The notes: generated by a model from the sequence alone, not told the origin. A stretch of DNA of 64,000 nt from Streptomyces sp. NBC_00414 (GCF_036038375.1 NZ_CP107935.1:4588001-4652000), one strand, 5' to 3'; shown: positions 33,135-42,038, counted from the first letter of the stretch. Program-made: numbers and translations.

Positions 33135-33617
33135 GTGCGGTCAGTCGACGGGGAGAGCGAACCGGACGCGCCGGTCATATCCACTGCCATGGCACTGAAC
33201 GGCGACACCTCGTGCATCGCCGCGGCGCGCCGCTTCGCCGCCGACTTCCTCACCCGCGCCCGCACCGACCAGGGGGTCGCCGTCTCCGCCCACGCCGTGG
33301 GCCTCACCCAGTTGGTCGTCAGCGAACTGGTCACCAACGCCCGCAAACACGCCCCCGGCCCCGCGCTGCTGGAACTGCGCATCGCGGGCGCCGCGGTGGA
33401 GGTGACCGTGCAGGACAGCGTCCGCGCACGGCCCACCGTCCACACCTCCGACCCTCAGCGCGTCGGACGGCACGGCCTGGAGATCGTCCAGGCCGTCACC
33501 GAGGACTTGTCCATCCACCTCGGACCGACCGGCAAGCGGGTCACCGCGCACGTCGCCCTGGCCGATCCCTCGACCCGCAGGAACGACAGCGCCGCCCCTC
33601 CCCCGGACCCGCGGTGA
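33135..33617 (+). CDS. HATPase_c anti-sigma regulatory kinase-like protein
   Basis: The 160-residue protein starts at GTG 33135. The N box LVVSELVTNARKHAPG and the G2 region GRHGLEIVQAV mark the GHKL ATP-binding fold of RsbW/SpoIIAB-like proteins; the G1 region reads VQDS rather than D-x-G. It is divergent from the STAS antagonist at 32600, so together they form a likely partner-switching pair. The C-terminus is Pro/Asp-rich. Confidence 0.82.
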   Translation: MRSVDGESEPDAPVISTAMALNGDTSCIAAARRFAADFLTRARTDQGVAVSAHAVGLTQLVVSELVTNARKHAPGPALLELRIAGAAVEVTVQDSVRARPTVHTSDPQRVGRHGLEIVQAVTEDLSIHLGPTGKRVTAHVALADPSTRRNDSAAPPPDPR

Positions 33618-33629
33618 CCCGCACGCCAC

Positions 33630-34424
33630 TCACGACCCTGCGACGGCCGCGCCCGCTCCGGCTTCCGTGGCCCGGGGCTTGGCGGCCCTGACGGTGGCGG
33701 AGTGCATCCCGTCGGCGACGGAGTGCGTCGGGGTGATCTCGATGTCCGTGAACCCGGCGGCCGCCAGCCCTTCGCGGTATTCGGCGAAGGAGAGGGCACC
33801 GGCGATACAGCCGACGTGGTCGCCGCGCTCGGCCCGCTGTCCGGGGGTGAGGGTGTCGTCGGCGACGACGTCCGAGACGCCGATCCGGCCGCCGGGCCGC
33901 AGGACGCGGAAGGTCTCGGCGAAGACCGACCGCTTGTCGGTGGACAGGTTGATCACGCAGTTGGAGATCACGACGTCGATCGTCGCGGCGGGCAGCGGGA
34001 TCGCCTCGATGGTGCCCTTGAGGAACTCGACGTTCGTCGCGCCCGCCCTCCGCTGATTGGCCAGGGCCAGGGCGAGCATCTCCTCGGTCATGTCCAGCCC
34101 GTACGCCCTGCCGGTGGCGCCGACCCGGCGGGCGGAGAGCAGGACGTCGATGCCGCCGCCGGATCCGAGGTCCAGGACCCGCTCGCCCTCGTGGAGGTCG
34201 GCCACGGCGGTGGGGTTGCCGCAGCCGAGCGAGGCGGCGAGGGCCTCGGCGGGCAGCACTTCGTGCTCGCCGCCGGCGTAGAGGGCTGAGCCGAAGTTGT
34301 CGTCGATCTCGACGGCAGCCGGTCCGCAGCAGCCGGTGCCGCCCTCGGCCACCTGGATCGCGGCCTCGGCGTAACGCCGGCGGACGGTCTCGCGCAGGTC
34401 GTCGGACTGATCGGTCTCGGTCAT
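33630..34424 (-). CDS. arsM: Arsenite S-adenosylmethionine methyltransferase
   Basis: The 264-residue protein starts at ATG 34424 with AGGAGC upstream. The SAM motif is VLDLGSGGGID (83-93). Cysteines at 32-33 (GTGCCGP), 68 (LGCGNP), 156 (ISNCVINLS) and 206 (DHVGCIAGA) match the conserved arsenite-binding set of ArsM. The enzyme methylates As(III) to less retained or volatile species. It is divergent from arsR, with an inverted repeat between, so arsenite should induce both. Confidence 0.93.
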   Translation of the reverse strand: MTETDQSDDLRETVRRRYAEAAIQVAEGGTGCCGPAAVEIDDNFGSALYAGGEHEVLPAEALAASLGCGNPTAVADLHEGERVLDLGSGGGIDVLLSARRVGATGRAYGLDMTEEMLALALANQRRAGATNVEFLKGTIEAIPLPAATIDVVISNCVINLSTDKRSVFAETFRVLRPGGRIGVSDVVADDTLTPGQRAERGDHVGCIAGALSFAEYREGLAAAGFTDIEITPTHSVADGMHSATVRAAKPRATEAGAGAAVAGS

Positions 34425-34492
34425 GACTCGCTCCTTGTGACTGGGCACGGCGGGGCTCACCAACATGCCCCGACCAAGCTGGATTCACGTTC

Positions 34493-34521
34493 TTCGATTC
34501 AACCTTGCGTCTTGGATCGAA
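34493..34521. promoter_or_regulatory. Candidate ArsR operator
   Basis: TTCGAT (34493-34498) and ATCGAA (34516-34521) are inverted copies in a locally A/T-rich gap between arsM and arsR. The arrangement suits an ArsR dimer controlling both directions. Confidence 0.5.
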
Positions 34522-34539
34522 AAACGTCAACATAGAGGC

Positions 34540-34947
34540 ATGTCGAAACAAGAACTTGTGGTGCTCGGCCGGGACGGCGCCGACGGCTGCTGCCCGGACG
34601 TGCTGACCGCCCCGCTGGACGAGGAACGGGCCGTCGGACTGGCGAAGGCGTTCAAGGCGCTCGGCGACCCGGTCCGCCTGCGGCTGCTGTCGATGATCGC
34701 CTCACAGGCCGGCGGGGAGATCTGCGTCTGCGACCTCACCCCGGCCTTCGAGCTGTCGCAGCCGACGATCTCCCACCACCTGAAGCTGCTGAAGCAGGCC
34801 GGGCTGATCGACTCCGAACGGCGCGGTACGTGGGTGTACTACCGGCTGCTGCCCGCGACGACCGACAAGCTCGCCGCGGCCCTGACCCGCCCCACCGCAC
34901 CGGCCGACGCCACCGCCGTCCCCGCCACCGCGGGCTCCGCCTCGTGA
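34540..34947 (+). CDS. arsR: Arsenic-responsive ArsR repressor
   Basis: The 135-residue protein starts at ATG 34540. The winged helix has LGDPVRLRLLSMIA and LSQPTISHHLKLLKQAGLI. The metal-sensing motif ICVCDLT (C62, C64) lies at the start of the recognition region, as in As(III)-sensing ArsR, and an extra CC pair sits at 17-18. Arsenite binding should release it from DNA. Its stop overlaps the arsC start (GTGA). Confidence 0.93.
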   Translation: MSKQELVVLGRDGADGCCPDVLTAPLDEERAVGLAKAFKALGDPVRLRLLSMIASQAGGEICVCDLTPAFELSQPTISHHLKLLKQAGLIDSERRGTWVYYRLLPATTDKLAAALTRPTAPADATAVPATAGSAS

Positions 34948-35375
34948 ACGCGCCGGGCGTGCCCGACGCCCGCGCCGCGAAACCGTCGGTGCTCTTCGTG
35001 TGCGTCCACAACGCGGGCCGCTCGCAGATGGCCGCCGCCTTCCTCACCCACCTCTCCGAGGGCCGCGTCGAGGTCCGCTCCGCCGGGTCCGCGCCGGCCG
35101 GCACCGTGAACCCGGCCGCCGTCCGGGTCATGGCGGAGGCGGGCATCGACCTGTCCGCCGAGACGCCGAAGCTCCTGACGACGGAGGCCGTGCAGGCGTC
35201 CGACGTGGTGATCACCATGGGCTGCGGCGACACCTGCCCCGTCTTCCCCGGCAAGCGGTACCTCGACTGGGAACTCGACGACCCGGCAGGACAGGGCGTC
35301 GAGGCCGTCCGGCCGATCCGGGACGAGATCGAGCGGCGCGTCCGCGCCCTCCTCGCCGAACTGCTCGGGCAGTGA
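34944..35375 (+). CDS. arsC: Arsenate reductase, low-molecular-weight phosphatase type
   Basis: The 143-residue protein has the phosphatase loop CVHNAGRSQ (C20) and the redox pair in MGCGDTCP (C94, C98). The enzyme reduces arsenate to arsenite with a thioredoxin or mycothiol donor. The GTG start overlaps the arsR stop, so translation is coupled. With arsM opposite, the cluster reduces arsenate and then methylates the arsenite; no arsenite pump gene is seen in the window. Confidence 0.93.
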   Translation: MNAPGVPDARAAKPSVLFVCVHNAGRSQMAAAFLTHLSEGRVEVRSAGSAPAGTVNPAAVRVMAEAGIDLSAETPKLLTTEAVQASDVVITMGCGDTCPVFPGKRYLDWELDDPAGQGVEAVRPIRDEIERRVRALLAELLGQ

Positions 35376-35401
35376 CCGTTCCACCGGCCCGAACGTCCTC
35401 A

Positions 35402-35428
35402 CCTCACACTTTCGAGGGCTGTCTCGTC
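35402..35428 (+). promoter_or_regulatory. Candidate ECF41 promoter
   Basis: CCTCACA (35402-35408), 16 bases, then CGTC (35425-35428). The known ECF41 consensus is TGTCACA-N16-CGTC; the -10 and spacing match exactly and the -35 at five of seven. It lies eight bases before the first gene of the operon that ends with an ECF41 sigma factor. Confidence 0.6.
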
Positions 35429-35436
35429 ATACAGGC

Positions 35437-35907
35437 ATGAACACGAAAATCCGGTACGCCGTCCTCGGCTTTCTCGCCGGGACCGCGCTCTACACAGGCA
35501 TCTGGGCCTACTTCGCGCCGAAGGAATGGCATGCCGGCTTTCCCGGCTTCGGGATGAGCTGGCTGCCTCAGCTGGGCCCGTACAACGAACACCTCGCCAA
35601 GGACGCCGGGGCCATGTTCCTCGCGCTGGCGATGCTGACGGCCATCACGCTGAGTGCCGTACGGAACAACCGGCTGGTGCAGACGACCGGCGCGGTGTGG
35701 CTGGTCTTCAACGTGCTGCATCTCAGCTATCACATGCAGCATCTCGGCATGTACGGCACGCGCGACCAGGTCCTCAACGTCGTCCTGCTGACGGCGCTGC
35801 TGCTGGCCTCGGCCGTTCTGCTCGTACCCGTGAAATCCGGTCCGGCGAAGCCCGTACCGGCGAAGTCCGTACCGGCAGAGGGAGGTTCGTCGTGCGCGTC
35901 GCGGTAG
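35437..35907 (+). CDS. Small membrane protein in the ECF41 operon
   Basis: The 156-residue protein has four predicted membrane segments, including AVLGFLAGTALYTGIWAYF and VVLLTALLLASAVLLV, and a short Lys/Pro-rich tail (KPVPAKSVPA). I do not recognise the family with confidence. Its end overlaps the start of the next gene, and a candidate ECF41 promoter lies just before it, so it is probably the first gene of the operon. Confidence 0.7.
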   Translation: MNTKIRYAVLGFLAGTALYTGIWAYFAPKEWHAGFPGFGMSWLPQLGPYNEHLAKDAGAMFLALAMLTAITLSAVRNNRLVQTTGAVWLVFNVLHLSYHMQHLGMYGTRDQVLNVVLLTALLLASAVLLVPVKSGPAKPVPAKSVPAEGGSSCASR

Positions 35908-36668
35908 CGGGTGGGACCGGGCTGGTCGGGGGTCACGTCGTCGAGGAGCTGACGGCGGCCGGGCACGAGCCGGTCGTGCTGGCCAGGTCACGGGGTGTCG
36001 ACCTCGTGACCGGCGCGGGCCTCGACGCCGTCATGACGGGGGTCGAGGCCGTCGTCGACGTCAGCAATCTGCAGACCACCGGCGCCGGGAAGTCCATCGC
36101 GTTCTTCGAGAACGTCAGCCGCAACCTGTTGGACGCCGGCGCCCGGGTCGGCGTGCGGCACCACGTGGTCCTGTCGATCGTCGGCCTCGAACGCGTCGGC
36201 TTCGGCTACTACCAGGGCAAGCTGCGCCAGGAGGAGACCGTGGCCAAGAGCGGGGCGGTGCCGTGGACCGTGCTGCGTGCCACGCAGTTCCACGAGTTCC
36301 CGGCGCAGGTCCTCGACCGGGTCCCCGGGCCGCTCGCGGTGGTCCCCCGCATGCGTACGCAGCCGGTGGCGGCCCGCGAGGTCGCCCGGCACCTCGTGGA
36401 ACTCGTCCTCGGACCGCCGCAGGGCATGGCCCCCGAGCTGGCCGGGCCGCGGGTCGAGGAGCTCGTCGACATGGCCCGCCAGCTGGTCCGGGCCCGGGGT
36501 CGGCGCCGGCTGCTGCTGCCGGTGAAGATGCCCGGCAGGGCGGGCACTGCCATGGTCGAGGGAGGCAATCTGCCGACCGGGCCCGGCGCCCGCGGCAGCC
36601 AGACCTTCGACGAGTGGCTGGCCGAGAATGTCGTACCCGACCGTGCGAAGGGGGTAGCGGGCGAGTGA
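35892..36668 (+). CDS. NAD(P)-binding epimerase/reductase (ECF41-linked COE protein)
   Basis: The 258-residue protein starts at GTG 35892 with GGAGG upstream. The Rossmann motif MRVAVAGGTGLVGGHVVEEL is typical of atypical SDR/NmrA-like proteins. ECF41 sigma factors are normally encoded beside an oxidoreductase, epimerase or carboxymuconolactone decarboxylase; this gene fills that place, overlapping the sigma start. The substrate is unknown. Confidence 0.85.
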   Translation: MRVAVAGGTGLVGGHVVEELTAAGHEPVVLARSRGVDLVTGAGLDAVMTGVEAVVDVSNLQTTGAGKSIAFFENVSRNLLDAGARVGVRHHVVLSIVGLERVGFGYYQGKLRQEETVAKSGAVPWTVLRATQFHEFPAQVLDRVPGPLAVVPRMRTQPVAAREVARHLVELVLGPPQGMAPELAGPRVEELVDMARQLVRARGRRRLLLPVKMPGRAGTAMVEGGNLPTGPGARGSQTFDEWLAENVVPDRAKGVAGE

Positions 36669-37591
36669 ACGGTCCCGGGTCCGGCCTCGGCTCCCTCATG
36701 GCCGAGCGGCGTCGGCTGCTCGGCCTCGGCTACCGCATGCTCGGCTCGGTGCAGGACGCCGAGGACGTCGTCCAGGAGACGTACGCCCGCTGGTACGCCC
36801 TGTCCGAGGCCGAGCAGGACGCGATCGTCGCGCCGCTGGCCTGGCTGACCCGGGTCGCCTCGCGGATCTGCCTCGACCAGTTGGCCTCGGCGCGCGTCCG
36901 CCGTGAGCGCTACACCGGCGAGTGGCTGCCCGAGCCGGTCAGGGACGGCGGCGCCACCACCTGGACCAGCGCGGGCGGCGGGATCGCCGGAAGCGATCCC
37001 GCGGACCGGGTCACGCTCGACGAGTCGGTGAGCATGGGCATGCTCGTGGTCCTGGACTCGGTCACCCCCGCGGAGCGCGTGGCCTTCGTCCTCCACGACG
37101 TCTTCGGGGTGCCGTTCGCCGAGATCGCCGAGACCGTCGGCCGGTCCCCCGCGGCCTGCCGCCAGCTCGCCGCCTCGGCCCGGCGGCGGCTCGCCGAGCG
37201 GCGGCCCGTCGGCGGCACCACGACGGAGCACCGGCAGGTCGTCTCCGCGTTCCTCGACGCGTGCGGGACCGGCGATCTCGACGCGCTCGTCGCCCTGCTC
37301 GATCCCGCGGTCGAGGCGCGCAGCGACGGCGGCGGCAGGGTGCGCGCCGCCCTGCGACCGGTCGTCGGCCAGGACAAGGTGGCCCGGTTCCTCCTCGGTC
37401 TCCTGCGCAAGGAGCCCGGGTTGGAGGCCGTGGAGGAGGGCGTCAACGGCTTCCCGGGGGTCGCGGTGCGCATCGCCGGGGCGACGGTCGCCGTCGTCGG
37501 GGTGGACGTCCGTGACGGCCGCATCAGCAATCTGTGGCTGGTGGTCAACCCGGACAAGCTCCACGCGTGGACCGACACGGAACAGGGCTGA
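36665..37591 (+). CDS. ECF41-family RNA polymerase sigma factor with SnoaL-like C-terminal domain
   Basis: The 308-residue protein starts at GTG 36665, overlapping the previous stop. Sigma regions 2 (YRMLGSVQDAEDVVQETYAR) and 4 (FGVPFAEIAETVGRSPAACR) are clear. ECF41 marks are all there: WLPEP (87-91), DGGGR (221-225) and NPDKL (295-299) in the SnoaL-type C-terminal domain, which both activates and restrains the sigma factor in place of a separate anti-sigma protein. It probably directs its own operon from the site at 35402. Confidence 0.93.
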   Translation: MNGPGSGLGSLMAERRRLLGLGYRMLGSVQDAEDVVQETYARWYALSEAEQDAIVAPLAWLTRVASRICLDQLASARVRRERYTGEWLPEPVRDGGATTWTSAGGGIAGSDPADRVTLDESVSMGMLVVLDSVTPAERVAFVLHDVFGVPFAEIAETVGRSPAACRQLAASARRRLAERRPVGGTTTEHRQVVSAFLDACGTGDLDALVALLDPAVEARSDGGGRVRAALRPVVGQDKVARFLLGLLRKEPGLEAVEEGVNGFPGVAVRIAGATVAVVGVDVRDGRISNLWLVVNPDKLHAWTDTEQG

Positions 37592-37613
37592 GAGCCGAGG
37601 AGGGCGGAAGCCG

Positions 37614-38186
37614 CTACTTCACGACCGCGACCGTCGTGCCCGCCGTGCCGAACTTCCAGACCGCGTCCCCGTCGGCCGCCTTCATCCGGACCCCGCCCGT
37701 CTGCGCGCCCGACTCGGGCGGCGGCGGGGAGGAGCCGTCGAGGGCGTTGGAGAAGGCGACGTTGACCCCGGACGCGACGGCGAAGTAGACGATGTTCTCG
37801 ATCTCCACGCCGTCGCTGCCGGTCGCGGCCTCGCGCCGGGTGCCGACCGTGTACGTGCCCGGGTCCGGGCTCACCGTCCCCTGCCACACCTTGAAGGTGC
37901 GCCGGGGCGCGTCGCTCGCGTCGACCAGCCACACCCGCTTCTGCGCGAGGGAGTAGACGATCCGCCGTCCCGTGCCGGAGCCGTCCGGTACCGCGACCGG
38001 CGCGGACTCGTCGGGTGAGGCGGAGGGCTTGGCGCTGGCCGAGGCGGTCGGTTTCTTGCTCGCCGAGGCGGTCGGCTGGGGCCCGTTCTCGGCCTTGACG
38101 GCCAGCACGGCCACCAGCACCAGAGCGGCCGCGGTCAGACCGGTGACCCAGGCCCACGAGGGAAGCCGTCGGGCAGGCACGGGCAC
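37614..38186 (-). CDS. Membrane-anchored L,D-transpeptidase-like protein lacking the catalytic Cys
   Basis: The protein (about 190 residues) has one N-terminal membrane segment (SWAWVTGLTAAALVLVAVLA), a Ser/Ala/Lys-rich linker, and an outer domain. That domain, IVYSLAQKRVWLVDA ... GTYTVG ... VAFSNALDG ... TGGVRMKAADGDAVW, follows the YkuD L,D-transpeptidase pattern, but SHGCIRM is replaced by TGGVRM. I chose GTG 38186, four bases after GAGGAG; an in-frame GTG at 38207 is also possible. It is probably a non-catalytic wall protein. Confidence 0.65.
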   Translation of the reverse strand: MPVPARRLPSWAWVTGLTAAALVLVAVLAVKAENGPQPTASASKKPTASASAKPSASPDESAPVAVPDGSGTGRRIVYSLAQKRVWLVDASDAPRRTFKVWQGTVSPDPGTYTVGTRREAATGSDGVEIENIVYFAVASGVNVAFSNALDGSSPPPPESGAQTGGVRMKAADGDAVWKFGTAGTTVAVVK

Positions 38187-38303
38187 GCATCTCCTCAGCT
38201 CTGACACACCCCGTCGGAGGGTCCGATCATCCTACTCCGACGGGGAACTCCCTCCAGAACCGGCGGCCGCTCCGGTCACTCCGGGATCGGCCGCCGCTTC
38301 CGG

Positions 38304-40889
38304 TCACTCCAGGACCGGCAGCAGTTCCGGCAGGTGCCCGTCCGACAGCTCCGCCGCCCGCTGCCGCTCGTCCGGCACCTTCCCGTACAGCGTGGTCCTG
38401 GGCTTCGCCGGGCGGCCCGCCGCCTCCGCCACCGCGATCAGGTCCTTCACCGACTTGTACGAGCCGTAACTCGACCCCGCCATACGGGAGATGGTCTCCT
38501 CCATCAGCGTCCCGCCGAGGTCGTTGGCGCCGGAGCGCAGCATCTCGGCGGCGCCCTCCGTGCCCAGCTTCACCCAGCTGGTCTGGATGTTGGGGATGTG
38601 GGGGTGGAGGAGGAGCCGGGCCATCGCGATCACCGCGCGGTTGTCGCGGGTCGTCGGGCCGGGCCGGGCGATGCCCGCCAGGTACACGGGCGCGTTGGTG
38701 TGGATGAAGGGCAGGGTGACGAACTCCGTGAAGCCGCCCGTCTGCTGCTGGATCCGGGAGAGCGTACGGAAGTGGCCGAGCCAGTGACGGGGCTGGTCCA
38801 CGTGCCCGTACATCATCGTGGAGGACGAGCGGATGCCGAGTTCGTGGGCCGTCGTGACGACCTCGATCCAGGTCGCCGTCGGGAGCTTGCCCTTGGTGAG
38901 GATCCAGCGGACCTCGTCGTCGAGGATCTCCGCGGCGGTGCCGGGGATGGAGTCGAGGCCCGCCTCCTTGGCGGCCGTCAGCCACTCGCGGATGGACATA
39001 CCCGTACGGGTGGCGCCGTTGACGACCTCCATCGGCGAGAAGGCGTGGACGTGCATGCCGGGGACGCGGGCCTTCACGGCGCGCGCGATGTCGAAGTAGG
39101 CGGTGCCCGGCAGGTCGGGGTGGATGCCGCCCTGCATGCAGACCTCGACCGCCCCGACGTCCCAGGCCTGCGCGGCGCGGTCGGCGACCTGGTCCAGGGA
39201 GAGCGTGTAGGCGTCCGCGTCGGTGCGGCGCTGGGCGAAGGCGCAGAACCGGCAGCCGGTGTAGCAGACGTTGGTGAAGTTGATGTTCCGCGTGACGATG
39301 TAGGTGACGTCGTCGCCGACCGCCGATCTGCGGACGTCGTCGGCGATCCGGCAGAGCGCGTCCAGGGCGGGACCGTCCGCGTGGAGCAGGGCGAGGGCCT
39401 CGTCGTCGGTCAGGCGGGTCGGGTCGTCGGCGGCCGTCGCGAGGGCCCCGCGTACGTCCGTGTCGATGCGGGAGGGGACCATCCCGGGCGCCGCGGCCTC
39501 CCGCAGCGCCTCCCAGTCGCCGTACACGTGGTCGTAGTCCTCGCGCCGGTCGGAGGTGCGGCCCTCGGTGTCGATGGACGCGTGCAGATCCGTCCGCCCC
39601 GACGAGGTGAACGCCTCCTCGGGCTCCTGCCACGGGTGGCCCTCCACGACCGCGTCCGGCACGGCGAGCCCGGTCTCGGGGTCGGCGAGCGCCCGGACGT
39701 GCGGGAGCAGCCGCGGGTCCAGCCACGGCTCGCCCCGCCGCACGAACTCGGGGTAGACGCAGAGGCGTTCGCGCAGTTCGAAGCCCGCCTCGGCGGACTG
39801 CTCGCGCAGCAGGTCGATCTGCGGCCAGGGTCGCTCGGGGTTGACGTGGTCGATGGTGAGCGGCGAGACCCCGCCCCAGTCGTCGATCCCGGCGCCGATC
39901 AGCCGCGCGTACTCGGAGTCGACGAGGTTGGGCGGTGCCTGGAGGCAGGCGGCGGGGCCCATGATGTGCCGGGCCACGGCGACCGTCGCGATCAGTTCGT
40001 CCAGCTCGGCGTCCGGCATGCCGCGCATCGCCGTGTCGGGCTTGGCGCGGAAGTTCTGGATGATCAGTTCCTGGATGCCGTGGTAGGCCCGGGAGACGCG
40101 CCGCAGCGCGAACAGGCCGTCCGCGCGCTCCTCGTGCGTCTCGCCGATGCCGATCAGCAGACCGCTGGTGAAGGGGACGGAGGAGCGGCCCGCGTCCTCC
40201 AGGACGCGCAGCCGGACCGCCGGCTCCTTGTCCGGCGAGCCGTGGTGGGGGCCGCCGGGCTCGGACCACAGCCGGGTCGCGGTCGTCTCCAGCATCATGC
40301 CCATGCTCGGCGCGACGGGCTTGAGCCGCTGGAAGTCGGTCCACGACATGACACCCGGGTTGAGGTGGGGCAGCAGGCCCGTCTCCTCCAGGATGCGGAT
40401 CGAGATGGCCCGTACGTACGCGATCGTGTCGTCGTAGCCGTGCGCGTCGAGCCATTCGCGGGCCTCGGGCCAGCGGTCCTCGGGCTTGTCGCCGAGGGTG
40501 ATCAGGGCTTCCTTGCAGCCGGCCGCGGCGCCCTTGCGGGCGATGTCGAGCACCTCGTCCGGGGACATGAACATGCCGTGCCCGGCCCGGCGCAGCTTGC
40601 CCGGGACGGTGACGAACGTGCAGTAGTGGCACTTGTCCCGGCACAGCCGGGTGAGCGGGATGAAGACGCTCTTCGAGTACGTGATCACGCCGGGGCGGCC
40701 CGCCGCCGCGAGGCCCGCGTCACGCACCCGGGCGGCGGACGCGGTCAGGTCGTCCAGGTCGGCGCCGCGCGCCTGGAGCAGCACGGCGGCCTCGGTGACG
40801 TCGAGGGCGACGCCGTCGCGGGCGCGTTTGAGCGCGCGACGCATGGCGTTCTCGGTGGGCCCGGTTCCGGAGGTCGCGGAAGTCGTCAT
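38304..40889 (-). CDS. fbiC: Bifunctional FO synthase (CofG-CofH fusion)
   Basis: The 861-residue protein is two radical-SAM domains in series. The first cluster motif is CRDKCHYC (C83, C87, C90), and the second is CYTGCRFC at about 543-550. Together they join tyrosine and the pyrimidine diamine to make FO, the deazaflavin core of coenzyme F420. The length is normal for actinobacterial FbiC. The luciferase-like gene just upstream is a likely F420 user, and several more lie to the right. Confidence 0.96.
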   Translation of the reverse strand: MTTSATSGTGPTENAMRRALKRARDGVALDVTEAAVLLQARGADLDDLTASAARVRDAGLAAAGRPGVITYSKSVFIPLTRLCRDKCHYCTFVTVPGKLRRAGHGMFMSPDEVLDIARKGAAAGCKEALITLGDKPEDRWPEAREWLDAHGYDDTIAYVRAISIRILEETGLLPHLNPGVMSWTDFQRLKPVAPSMGMMLETTATRLWSEPGGPHHGSPDKEPAVRLRVLEDAGRSSVPFTSGLLIGIGETHEERADGLFALRRVSRAYHGIQELIIQNFRAKPDTAMRGMPDAELDELIATVAVARHIMGPAACLQAPPNLVDSEYARLIGAGIDDWGGVSPLTIDHVNPERPWPQIDLLREQSAEAGFELRERLCVYPEFVRRGEPWLDPRLLPHVRALADPETGLAVPDAVVEGHPWQEPEEAFTSSGRTDLHASIDTEGRTSDRREDYDHVYGDWEALREAAAPGMVPSRIDTDVRGALATAADDPTRLTDDEALALLHADGPALDALCRIADDVRRSAVGDDVTYIVTRNINFTNVCYTGCRFCAFAQRRTDADAYTLSLDQVADRAAQAWDVGAVEVCMQGGIHPDLPGTAYFDIARAVKARVPGMHVHAFSPMEVVNGATRTGMSIREWLTAAKEAGLDSIPGTAAEILDDEVRWILTKGKLPTATWIEVVTTAHELGIRSSSTMMYGHVDQPRHWLGHFRTLSRIQQQTGGFTEFVTLPFIHTNAPVYLAGIARPGPTTRDNRAVIAMARLLLHPHIPNIQTSWVKLGTEGAAEMLRSGANDLGGTLMEETISRMAGSSYGSYKSVKDLIAVAEAAGRPAKPRTTLYGKVPDERQRAAELSDGHLPELLPVLE

Positions 40890-40983
40890 CCTCCGAGCAT
40901 ACGATCGCAGTGATCAGGCATTACCGGTGTGCCTCGTCACAAACGGCACACCGGCGGTACGCCTGTGGCGTCCTGGCAAGCTC

Positions 40984-41829
40984 CTACAAGTACGGCGCGA
41001 ACTCGTCCAGTACGCGCAGTACGTCCCCCTCGCCGGCCGGCGGCAGCTGCAGGACGACCTCCTCGATGCCGAGGTCGGCGTAGTGCGCGAGTTTGCCGGC
41101 GGAGGGCAGCACGGCGTAGGGCACGACCTGGAGGGCCTCGGCGTCGCGGCCCGCCTCGGTCCAGGCGGTCCGCAGCACGGGCAGCGACTCGGTGAGGCCC
41201 CGGCCCCCGATCGGCAGCCAGCCGTCCGCGTACTCGGCGATGTGCGAGAAGAGCTTGGGTCCCGCCGCTCCCCCGATGAGCGTGCGCGGACCGACGAGGG
41301 GGCCGCGCGGCTTCTGGACGGGCTTGGGGTAGGCGTGGCTGGCCCGCACGGAGTCGAACCGGCCCTCGTACGCGGTCGGTTCGGGCGACCACAGGGCCCG
41401 CATCAGCGCCATCCGGTCGCGGCCCAGCTCCCGCCGCGTACGCCATTCGACGCCGTGGTCGGCGGCTTCCTCGACGTTCCAGCCGAAGCCGACGCCGAGG
41501 GTGAAACGGCCGCCGGAGAGGTGGTCGAGGGTCGCGACCTGCTTGGCGAGGTCGATCGGGTCGTGCTGGGCGACGAGGGTGATGCCGGTGCCGAGCGCGA
41601 GGGTTTCGGTGACGGCCGCCGCCTGACCGAGGGCGACGAAGGGGTCGAGGGTGCGGCTGTACTCGGGCGGCAGGTCACCGCCCATCGGGTACGGGGTGGT
41701 CCGCTCCACGGGTATGTGGGTGTGTTCGGGCAGATAGAGCCCGGCGAAGCCGCGTTGCTCCAGCTCACGGGCGAGCCGGGTCGGAGTGATCGTCTCATCG
41801 GTGAGGAAGATCGTCACGGAGATGCGCAT
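40984..41829 (-). CDS. Luciferase-like (LLM) F420-dependent oxidoreductase
   Basis: The 281-residue protein starts at ATG 41829. It is a TIM-barrel with the LLM motifs GFAGLYLPEHTHIP, ATLDHLSGGRFTLGVGFGW and YADGWLPIG. Many actinobacterial members use F420. Its position 94 bases upstream of fbiC on the same strand supports F420 as the cofactor. The substrate is unknown. Confidence 0.88.
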   Translation of the reverse strand: MRISVTIFLTDETITPTRLARELEQRGFAGLYLPEHTHIPVERTTPYPMGGDLPPEYSRTLDPFVALGQAAAVTETLALGTGITLVAQHDPIDLAKQVATLDHLSGGRFTLGVGFGWNVEEAADHGVEWRTRRELGRDRMALMRALWSPEPTAYEGRFDSVRASHAYPKPVQKPRGPLVGPRTLIGGAAGPKLFSHIAEYADGWLPIGGRGLTESLPVLRTAWTEAGRDAEALQVVPYAVLPSAGKLAHYADLGIEEVVLQLPPAGEGDVLRVLDEFAPYL

Positions 41830-42038
41830 GCCCCCATCTCTACCGACACGAGGTGCAGATGTCCATACCGACCGGTCGGCATTCACAGGTGCGGGCATTC
41901 ACATCGTGTCGTACGAGTGCTCCGTGCCCGAAAGCTGTCGATCCCCTTCCCTTGCCCCGCAGTTCACGGCTGAATACCAGGGTTGCCGGTACCACCCCTG
42001 CACCGCCCATGCACTCACGAGACCTGGGAGCAGCAGAC

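Noticed and set aside
33135..33617. Conservon (CvnA-D) around the ATPase
   Set aside because: No roadblock, DUF742 or small GTPase gene lies next to it.
38334..40913. 859-codon frame on the top strand
   Set aside because: Antisense of fbiC.
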